This document shows, in pieces, positions 52,301 to 63,000 of a DNA stretch of 64,000 nucleotides. This DNA is from Varroa destructor (taxonomy: Eukaryota; Arthropoda; Arachnida; Mesostigmata; Varroidae), in contig NW_019211454.1 of assembly GCF_002443255.2 (NCBI RefSeq), forward strand, positions 30,548,061 to 30,612,060, read 5' to 3'. The notes below the pieces were generated by a model. The model ran no database searches. It saw only the letters and a list, made by a program, of their open reading frames with translations, and was not told the DNA's origin. Every line of letters begins with the position of its first letter. Position 1 is the stretch's first letter. Made by a program: the position numbers and the translations under genes.

Positions 52301-54299
52301 ATAGCATTTCTTTGTTTATTGCGGTGTTGACAAACCCTACTATTCTGTTAACTTCAATCAGCGAAATCAGCCATGCTCCAACATTGCACTTACCCTAATA
52401 TGAATTTGTTTTTAAGATTCCTTGAGAGATGCTCTCTTGCACTACTAACCTAATGAAAAACTCCCTTTCAGGATTCTGTTTTGAGTACTATCGCTGTTAT
52501 ACGGTCTATACACAGAATAGCAGACGAATGACGCTTCTTACAGTAAATTCTGAAACTTGCTTTAATTTTTACTATAATTTATATACATCACAGGAATTCA
52601 ATATCCGTCTGACTAATCACGACGTCCATATTCGTATACGTTCGCTGAACACCAATAGTCAACAGCTGAATGAACGAGAATCGATTATCGACTGGAAGCT
52701 TATAAATAAAACCACGTACTTCTATTGTACTGAGACGAATCGTATGACTATGATGAGATCAATGTATCGGCAGGTGCTATCTCTTTTCTCTGGGTTACCC
52801 ATGGGTGGGAGAGGCCTAATAAGGACAAAATCAGTAGCACCCGTCCATATTCGTTCCCTGTCCATCATACAGGCAGAATAATAAAAGGGGCAATGTTCTA
52901 ACACACAACAAATACTTTCAACTCTGTTGGCATTTACTTATGACCGATAAAAAATCAATCCTAGTCTAAAAAATTCCGGTAAATTTGGCTACTTTCTACA
53001 AAACACAATTTATTTTTATATAATTTCACTTACTAGAATGAAAACGCCCAATTGTCAAAGAACCACCCTTTTTACATCGGTGTGATTTTTAGCTTTTTAA
53101 TTTTATTATTGATTTGTTACCATCTGCTCGTCCTCATCATTCTTAAGATCCTTGTTCGCGACACTGTCATAATCCGTTTTTTTTTTTCTCTAATGCCTTT
53201 AAGTATCAATGCTTTACTTCCGCTCCACACGGCTTCCTCATACTTGTCCTTACAATGTAACTACCTTCGTATAATGTGACAACTTCTTGCCACGTATTAT
53301 TCGTTTGGTGACACTATATATATTTGTGTTCCATTTTTAGTTGTGTTTACGAATTGTCACTATGGCGATCTGCTGTGTTTCTATCATTGGGAATATGAAT
53401 TTTTTCGATAATGTTTTTTATAAATCACGTTGCAACGGTTACGTGTGTGTATTTTATACAGCCTGCGGTGACATCGACTTCGGCAAACGGAGTAATATAC
53501 TCGTTTCGATAGTTTCACACACATCTGCAACACGAGTGCGTCACTACGAGTTCACCACCGAAAGCTATTACGAAGGGGAACAGCGGCCGCAGAACTTCAT
53601 CTAGACTAACTTAAGGTCGTGATCACGCATGTTATGGTGTAGATTTAATAACTATCGTCGTCAGCATCGAGACATCAGTCGCTTTGTCGTCGTTATGGCT
53701 ATACACTCGCTTGAATAGCAACGCCGACATCACATCACTCCGCTAGACATCTTCTAATTCTAGGAATATAAAATATACACCCCGGCTAAAAAGGATTTAC
53801 AATACTTTAACGACATTTCTGAACGAAGACAGTCAGCCAACCCCATGGTCTAACTGGCTATGATTCAAATGTTCTCGTTAGTGAACCAATAAATAGCTTC
53901 GATTTATCTCTGGGAATAGAACATCAGTGCTTGATGTCGGTGTTGCTACGATGCATTTCCTTCAGTCATATCAGTTAGCAATTGTCGTTTATCATCTTCA
54001 GTGAATTGTTTATATATCATCATTGTTACTGTCAATCGTGTCTTACAAAATGTATCACTAGAAAGTGGGGAAGGGATCCAATGAAGTACGGTGTGACACA
54101 ATCGATGCATGGCCCCACACGGCAAGAATCGTATAAGACTGGTGGCCTTAGAGGTTTTTGTGCTACAAAAGAGACCAACTATTACATAACGTTCTTGTTA
54201 ATTTATAATGACTATAATTTTATGAAGGGAATGTGGCAATATCCCCCATTGACCACCGAAAATTCCACTGGGCCCCAGTGCAGATAGATCGTATTGCAC
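49350..54299. other. No gene seen
   Basis: A GC-richer tail to 49740 adjoins the exon-like island. The 14-bp direct repeat ATCAATATATCTGT occurs at 49774 and 49806. The remainder is AT-rich. The 150-codon frame at 52429-52881 is AT-biased at all codon positions and unrecognised. Confidence 0.5.
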
Positions 54300-55647
54300 A
54301 CCCGGCCTCTTTTTGTTATTTTCGCATCTATTCCAGTCAGAGTCCACCCAGCCCACATCTATATATTATATACCATTGGGTACTTCTGTGACACTTGAAC
54401 TGGATATCGATCCGATCAGCTGAATGCGTTGTGCACCCAGAAGAATTTGGACAGTTCGACGACACGTGTACGTACGACCATTGCGCCACAGGCCAACGCG
54501 TCATCATGATGATCATTATCATCACCGTCCTGTTCTAGTTCGGTCCTTCTTTTGGCGTTTTCGGTACCTTCGATCCGTTTCTCACTCGAAGATATTTGCA
54601 ACTGTGACATAGTCGAATGACAACGGCGGGCCAATCGGGGTGCCCACGAAAGCACTCACATCGGCGGGGACACTTCTGTGGCAACTGCCGCATCGGTAGC
54701 TTCTGTGGCACGATGTCGGTGCCATAGAGCACATCGAGAAACGCTCTGCTCGCCTGCTGATTCGCTTTTCTATTTCCTTCTAGTTCCCCATATGGGAACG
54801 ATGTGCTAGCAAAGGTTGCTGCTCGTTAGGGTTCGAGTATTGGCAGGCAGCGCGGCGAATTCTATCGACATAAAATCGAAATGTTACAGGGGTTAAACTA
54901 CTCACACGGCATCCCTTTACAGTCGACCAGGGAACGGCACTGGCGGAACAACACAGGGGGAGAGTCATATTAAAGCACACGTGTGTATATAGAGGATTGG
55001 TGGAATTGAGGGGCCGTTGTTTTTGTCTACAGATAGAACTATGGTCTCTTTCTCTCTGTCTCTCCCCCTCTCGCTTTCTCTATTTCTATCATTTGTGATA
55101 AACCTCATTCATCGTACGCGGGTAGCGGGGGCCGAACGACGGGTGCACATGTATATATATATATATAATTAGTTGTATTTGTATATATATTTTTTTGTTC
55201 TGCACTATTCTGTATGTATAGTTGTATTTACAGACACCGGGCCGCGGAACCTGTGTGAAAAAAAACTGTTTTAGTGAATAATTTAAATTATATTACCAGG
55301 TTACTCGCCGTTGACGTGATCGAACATATAATTATACAGTCATATTACAAACCAAGCGACAATACAATTGGTATTTGTACGACAATGATACGACACAATA
55401 CTGTCCTACAGTTGTGCCGTGTCAGTTTAGTCTTGTTTGTTGGATATTTTCACATTGGTTTTGATGTTCACATAAGCGTTACATGTTTGACGGGTTCAGT
55501 TACATTCAAGTATTTGATTTCTGCATGTTATTCTCGTGTGCCATAGACGTGCGTGGCCAGTGCAATAACGCGCGGTTAGCATCTCACCGCCGTTATGAAA
55601 CAAGAAAGGCATCAGTCTCTGAGAATAATACGATTCATGTTGATTGA

Positions 55648-55694
55648 CAATTAATATTATTATTATCATCATCATCATCATCATCATCATCATA
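55648..55694. repeat. (ATT)n(ATC)n trinucleotide repeat
   Basis: A few ATT units, then about 11 ATC units. The minus-strand frame through it reads as a Met/Ile run and is an artefact. Confidence 0.97.
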
Positions 55695-56625
55695 GAGCTT
55701 AATAACAAGACTTGATATGCTTCTTACTTGGCCTTTAATGGCTGGCGCATGTCATACTCGAACAAGTTGCACGAAGCTCTGCCGCCGCTCCAGTTTCTAT
55801 GAAGAAGAAACGGGGAGACAGGACATCCCCTTGTGGGTAAGGCACCCCGGAGACCGCGCATGCCACGACACCTATTTCGTCCAACTGAAGTATATGTATC
55901 ATGAATCACATGCAGATGAGGATCCCTCTGTCTGTTCGTTACTGAACCTGCTCGCGTCAAGCATGAATCATAACTAAGAATAGGTCGTTTAAGCATTCAG
56001 AGGAACAGAGAAGCACAGCGATGAGTCCGTACCTCGCATTCATAGAACGTCATGGCTGGACGGGGCTTGTCCTTTACGGGCGGATGGAGAAGAGATATCA
56101 ATTCGCAGAGGTACACGGGATAGTCCATACGGTGGCCCTTTTCATCCTTCGCAGTCCACTTCCTTGATTATCGCTCCTCCGACGTCCTTTTCTCTCGCTA
56201 GTTTTTTCCTCCACTTTCTGCCATAAGGATGTGCTGATGATGTAATTGATGGTAGTGATTACAACAGTGATTACGCACTGTGGTAGCGGAAACCTTAGCC
56301 TACCACCCATGGTGTATTCCTTCTGCTTAGTTGACATAAGTTGAAATTCCCCTTAAACATATGTATTCTTCCTTTTTGAATATATGATCATAACATAAGG
56401 CAGCAACAACTTTTTGAAGTCGTCGCGCTCTCTTTGCTCACTGGGTACATATGCGCACACATGCGTTTTAGTGGTGACATACGCCAATGATGGGCTTTAC
56501 GGTCCCCAACTAGCGGGACAGAACTGCAGCTTCTTATTGTAAAAGCAGTAGCGGTATTGGGGAACTGTGTGATGTTTCAAGTCGTCAGTAGACTGTCACA
56601 GCTGTTGCTCCGAAAGGGATCCTAT

Positions 56626-56702
56626 CTTTATGTCTGTCTGTCGGTCTGTCTACCTGTTTCAGTCCTCTCTATCTGTTTATCTGTCTATCTATCTATCTAT
56701 CA
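56626..56702. repeat. (TCTG/TCTA)n tetranucleotide repeat
   Basis: Imperfect TCTG units pass into pure TCTA units. It lies within 250 bp downstream of the FSTL5-like stop, so it probably falls in that gene's 3' UTR or immediate downstream DNA. Confidence 0.93.
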
Positions 56703-56872
56703 CCCTACTGCTTTGAATTATCATGACACCAAGGTAGGAAGATGGTTAGATACATGTTGAGACGACGGCGTAATGTATCATTGTTTGGGTACGTACACTC
56801 CTCATTACAGTTGGGGCTCTGTCCTGTTGGTGCGTCCATTACCGCTAACGTGCTGGTTAGGTTACTTTCCGC

Positions 56873-57069
56873 CTATGGACTCCGCACCCAAACAAGTAGT
56901 CTTGGGTGCACAACATTCCCGATTTCGCAATTCACTGTGCGCGTTTTGCCGTTGATGACGAAAACGGCTTCGTTAGCGGCTGTCACCAGGTAAGTACCGA
57001 ATACGCCGGCGCTCGCCAGTGGACGCCGAGAATTGCCCCACTCTGCTGATCGGGGATCCAGAGCGTGCG
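56873..57069 (-). CDS. FSTL5: FSTL5-like terminal exon and stop codon
   Basis: Acceptor TTTTTAG. It encodes residues 636-699 and a TAG stop at 56873-56875. GVFGTYLVTAANEAVFVING, TVNCEIG and final LLVWVRSP mirror the vertebrate terminus (GLFGQYLM..., LNCEI, VIWVG-). The protein therefore ends where the family ends, and nothing downstream is needed for the coding sequence. The 3' UTR extent cannot be judged. Confidence 0.94.
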
Positions 57070-60000
57070 CTAAAAACGTCATCGTAGCGCCCGTTATTGT
57101 ACACTAAATATTTTTACGGAATCCGATTAAAGGAAAATTTGATAGGCGCTAACCACAAAACGCGAAAACAAAAGATTACGGAAAATTGTCTTATCTATCG
57201 AAGGAAACACTGGTAAAGAGTGAACTGAACGAAGAAAACTCAGGAGATCACGTGTATAGCCATTCAAGCTGCTTACCGATGCCTGTGATCATCTCGACTT
57301 TGCCATCTTGCAAATTTACTAAAAGGATATCTTCTTTTGAGGACGATGATGCGTAAAGGTCATATGAGTGCGAAGTCCGCGAAGGGAAGAAGGCTAAATC
57401 GGCGATAGCAAGAGTTGTTTTGACGTCGAATAGGAAATGTAGACCTACGGAAAGGTAAATAGGCACCGATTTATTTTTTTTTTTAATAGAACTAGTTGTA
57501 AACGTAGTCACCAAAAAAATTCCTAGTCAATTTGCAAAGATGGTAGCCTGCTGACCAATGAAAACTTCAAGACTGGTAGAAATCTAATGACGCGAAACGT
57601 CAATCAAGTAATTCAGAGCATAATTTCGAATAGCCGCACTTTAGAAAGCGAAGTTTTCATGTTATGAAATAATGTCGAGATGAAGTTCTCCAGATAATTT
57701 CGTTTCTGTTTCAGTGGTAAACGTGTTGAACTGGTCAAACTTAGTAGTTTTATTCCTTGACATTAGAAAGTATCGTATAGGTAGGCGAAATTCAAAAGCA
57801 TATGAATCTACTCCTCAAATGCTTCAAGTAGGCCCACTTCTCATCTAAAGTCAACAGAAAAGAAGCGAACTAACCTGTATCGGTGACGGCCTGAACAACG
57901 ATCGTGACATCGTTACTTATGGAACTTGTCTGGTTACTATGGCTGTTATTATTATTGTTGTTATTGTGGCCATTGCTGTTCTGTCCTCGCTGATCCGGCG
58001 ACAATGTTCCGGACGTGGAAGGAGAATGCAATGTGACCACGTATTGTGAGTCCGGTGCTACCCGAGGCCTTCCCAATAAAGATGGCCGGAACAAGATCAC
58101 CTCGTCGGTGATATAGTCAAGAACAAGTTGACCGCTGGGAATTCCACTGTCAGGATCAACGCACGATACCACGATCAAGCCACCTGATAAGGAATTTTGT
58201 TATTAAGTTTCACTGCTACTTACAGATCGTTCTGGCTAAGATTACTCGAATCATGGCCTTCGAAGAATAATTGCATTGAGTAGCTTTTATGCAATATTCT
58301 ATCCTGCTTTCGAGCTCAACAAATTTGTAGATATGGAAAATCGCAGATTTCGCAGTCGTACAGTTCCGATCACGTTTGATTGAGTGGATCAATCCTTGTT
58401 TGTTACGTGAATCGGTGATTGACCGCAGTTCAAAAAGTAAGAATCTAGAAGCAAAAAAAAATTCATACAAACTTACCAAGCGCTACAAAGTCGGCCGCAA
58501 CAGGATGGCAAGTAACATTTCCAAAATCAATGGACCTGACGTACTTCATTGCACGTAGGTCCATTTTAGCAAGACCATTTTGACCCGAATGAACAACGTA
58601 GCTATACTTCCAAGGAAAACCGAGATCCGACGTAACCGGAATGAACAGCGCCGACACGAGATCGAAGTGCCCCTCGACGGGCTCTGGATGGACGGTATGG
58701 TGCTTCTTCTTCTGAGAGGCGTCGCGAATTATCTGGATGGTCTTCGTGCCTCGGTCAACCGGGCCTCGCCAGCACAGCACCCACAATTGATCAAGATGAG
58801 GTACATAGTACAATTCTACCGGGTACTTATCTGTTACCACGACCTGATCATTGTAATTGAATAATTTGCGAAAATAACTTAGTTCTTATAACAATGACCT
58901 GTTTCAAATAACAATCAACTGCTGCCGATAAGCAATACTGAAAGCATACACTTACAAAGACATCGGTATTTTCAATACATGTAAGTACTCACATCCACGA
59001 CTACCATCTGCACGCGCGAGATAACAAGGACTCGGCCCCGCGTTGGCTGCGAAACATACACGTAGCGATCTGCGACGTTGATTGCACGTCCCCATGAGCA
59101 TGGATGACCACGTTCGGCACACAGAGCTTCTTGAGTACCAGGAATAATGTCGACAGAGGCAACCTGATCCCACCAAAACATCAACCAAAATAGTATAATT
59201 AACGGATAGATAAACTAGCAATAAGAACTTACTACCTACCAAGACACAACTCGTTAAAACGCAATTAGTAGACCGTCGGTCTCAGTTGCATAATATAATA
59301 TATGAATGCGTCTTCTAACCTGATGATAAAGGCGACAATTATCAGGATCGTAAACCGAGATGCCCCAGTCGTGGAACGCAAAAAAACGCCTCTCCTCTGC
59401 AGGTGGAGCTGCGGCAAAAGATAGAGTTTAAATTATATAGCGTTTCGCAAGAAGTACGTTAACGTCCCCGAACCTCCGTCTAAACTGGAGTCGAAATTCT
59501 GTTCCGTCGAACAGTTTTACAGCATTTAACAGCTGAGAAGAGCGTTCTCTCACGTTGTTTAGATGCTTTAGAATAAAATTAGATGACGGGGGCTTCCTAT
59601 TCTCGGTTTCCACGGAAAGTGAACGTTGCTGACCAAAAACGCTATTACAAGCAAAAGATAGAAACGTTCTATGCTTTTGCACTACCTGCATGCACAACGA
59701 TCAAAACTTACTAGGAGCTGGTTCGTCCTGCACAACCAGTGACGATATGTCTCTAGCCGATGCTCCAGCAGGACTTGTGGCTACACACATGTACGCCCCT
59801 GTATCAGCGTATCCGATCTTTGCCACCATTAAGGCAGTGCCATTACCCACAACTGTATATTTGCCCCCAAAATCGCCGTTGTTAGCCGATCCTATTACGC
59901 CAGCTGCGGTCATAAATGAGGAAATCGTTTTTGAGTCTGAATTTGAAGATAGGGGGGTAGACATTTTAAGTGGTTCATCGTTTTTAAGCCATTGCACAGA

Positions 60001-63000
60001 GGGCGCAGGAACTCCTGTGACATGACACTCCATTTCGGCTAGTTCACCTGGAGCACGTGATTGTAGTCGCGGAATTACATGTACCTCCGGCGTTGCTGCA
60101 AACAAATAAATGTCGGTATCTATTCTATGGTTGTTTACACTGATATTTATCGTAGTTGGAAATTCATTTTTATTGTAGTAGAACTAGCGAAATTTTTATC
60201 GACTACTCACTGTGAACAAGCAGTACGTGGGTCTGCACAATATCGGAATTTTTTTGTGCATGACACGAGTAGTTGCCTGTATGTACCAATTGAACGTTCG
60301 TCAGATACAGCGAACCATCAGCAAACACCTGTGCATAAAGGGTGCATAATTATGGATCATTACATTTGAAGATAGCTCACACACATTAGCAGTCTGAAAA
60401 AATTGTCCCGCTACCTTTATCTTTGATCTTACCCACCCAGGCTGTATCCGGCTTCTCTAAATAACGATAAGCAAAAGTGAGTAGAGGGCATTCTGTAAAT
60501 CTCTTTCTACTGGAATAGATACGTTTGTCTTTGTTTCTATTTTTGTTATCCTAAACAGTTGCGCTTGAAAAGTTCATTTGCAATTAAAGGTAGTATGGAT
60601 ATACATGCTCAAAACGATCCCCACATACCTTAATATCTTCCTCCTGTAGCGTATTGAGGTCGATCCCGTGCCTGCGCCACACGATAGGCGGAGGCGGACG
60701 GCCAGTAACATCGCACTTCATCTCAACGTTGTCTCCCACCTGGGCCCGCACAGACGAAACTTCCAGCTGTTTCTCCAACGATACCACAGCCACGCCTGTG
60801 ATACGCACAACCTTCTGTCAGTACGTATATATGACATTGTACCTGCCTGTTTTCAAGCACAAGTCTCTTGACCTCCCTGGTCCTACACTGCATGTATATA
60901 TAGTCTTACATAAAATATTTTGTGTGGTTAGAGAAGACATTCGAGAAAGTCTATCGAGTCTAAAATAGACGATTCCTATCCCAAGAGCGCAGAGATCTCG
61001 AAAAAGTCTAATACTGATGGTCTTCGATTGGAGTTTTCATTCGAAATTGGTTATCGTGTAAATTGTTGCTTAGAGTATCATCAATGGAAATTCACATATA
61101 TGTGCTTCTCTTTCATAGAACAGTTTTTGAATCTGCTTGTTTACTGTAAGAAGGTCTCAAGAGCTGTGTTTCGAAACGACATAGCTTAGTAGATGACAAG
61201 GCTTTGTAATCTCTTAATATTAAATATATGATTATGCTAGAGCTCACAGGCTACGCTCTCGTTCCGGGAGGTTTAGAAGATGTCAAGCTTCGAAAAATAC
61301 ATGGTTCACTCGTCTGCTATGCGCAGCCTCTAAAATCAAATGCCCTTTCAGTTGCTGTCTCTCTCCGTTCTCAACTAAACTATTCTAAAATGATCGTTCA
61401 CATTATTGTTACTGTGTTCACGCCTCGGCTACATTAAGCGTGTACAATGTCAGCCACAAATCCAAATGCATGCTTCTGTCGGACGCGTGTCTTCACTTCC
61501 CTTGTATGTTCCGTCCCGTATTCTATGTAGGCGTGTATTCGTACAACAGCGCCATCTACTGCAAGCACTCTTGTCCGTATCTATTTCCGACCTATAGCGT
61601 TGGTTTGACGCCGGGGTAAAGAAGCTGCCGATGTAATGCGGGGATTGGGGCGATTTCATTCGAACTGGAAACTAATTCAACACGCGACAAAGGTGACGCA
61701 GGGAGATAAATAACGAACATAGAACGAATAGTGCACAAATCGGTATTGGGAACGATTCCGAACAGCCAGGTGTCGTTTTCCTGAACTGCTGTCTAATCCC
61801 AGCCATCGGACGTTGTTGCAGTGGTTATGGCAGATGATGCGGCGTCCGCTGTATGCTGCCACTGTTTTCGTTGTTGCCGCTACTGTTACCTTCAACAGAA
61901 TTAAAATGGCTGAATAATACCAGCAACATTGCCTTTCTTGCCATATTTTCCCAATGATGCACACCTCCATTCTGGCAGAGAATCTCTTCTGTTCCTTATT
62001 ACTGGACTGCGGAAACGCTAGTGGCGCTTTACCGCCGCCGTAACAGACGCCGCTTGGAGAGGAAAGTACGGCTTCTCTGAGGGGGGTTTGGGGAGGGGGG
62101 ATAGGAAAACTGCAACTGTACTAGCTAGAACCTTCTGTGGAATCTGGCATTATTATGGGGATGTGAACCGCGACCTTAAGCGCCCTGGGGGGATTAAGGC
62201 GGCTGACTGCGGAGCGTGGAAGAGAACACCCAACGCAGGGGGGATGGGCCAAACTATGCGCTAATCTAGGGGGGGGGGTAGCAGGGGTCTTTAGGGCGTC
62301 CCAAAAGGTCGGGGTTTCATGGGAGCACAAGCGGTGATGGAACGGAAAGAGTTCAATAAAGAAGGCGACAGAGAAAGTGGGTGACAGTGATGCCGGTGGT
62401 GCGTCGGCGATCGCCGCGGGGGTTGGGCTGACTGGAACGCCATCGTACATCATCAAAGCCACCGCCACAGCAGCGTCGGCCGCAGTTATGGCCGTCGAAC
62501 GGCCAACCGAGGTCGGCCTGCTAGTCTGATCTCGTCGACAGTCGTTCACTGTCATGGCCGCCGAATTTAAGGCTGCAACGGAAGCAAGCTGAGAACCGAC
62601 GGACGAACAAACGACTGGAGGAGCGAAGTGGTGATGCCGGGACTGGTAGTTGTGCGTTCGCTTAGCAGCATCCACTAATGCATTGACATTCTCGACGGCC
62701 CATATATACCCACAGCCGACGCAATGGCGACCCCTCTATGCGGCTGTAACAGAATCAGCGCCACCATCTGCAGCGTACCGCATCGTAACCAGTACAAGCA
62801 TTTCCATACAGATATGGAGAGATGGGCAGGGAGTGCGAGGTCTATTAAAAACACGAGAAAGTTGGAGAATGGATAGCAGAGTCGGACATATAGAATAAAT
62901 CGTTGCTAGGTAGATGACATTTTAAACAACACTGCTGCATAGACATACGTTTTAATGAGAAATGATGGGGCGTTATCTTCTCCTGTAGATTTAGATTTAT

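Larger units (their letters stand above)
54300..56872. other. Downstream flank of the FSTL5-like gene; GC-richer, no gene recognised
   Basis: GC-richer blocks at 54400-55130 and 55720-56340 carry short frames on both strands. The plus frame 55717-55977 reads into a donor-like GGGTAAGG. Part of this interval may be 3' UTR of the FSTL5-like gene, but no AATAAA on the minus strand marks an end. Confidence 0.4.

Noticed and set aside
54337..54732. Minus-strand frames downstream of the FSTL5-like stop as further exons of that gene
   Set aside because: The terminal exon already ends at the family's normal C-terminus with a stop, and these frames show no FSTL similarity.
55496..55708. Poly-Met/Ile membrane-like peptide
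   Set aside because: Translation of the ATT/ATC repeat on the minus strand.
62121..62675. 184-codon open frame on the minus strand inside the large intron, as a gene or exon
   Set aside because: Composition is explained by the GC-rich island, with Ala/Pro/Ser low complexity. The flanking FSTL5 exons join in phase without it and no family is recognised. It is kept only as part of the intron island finding.
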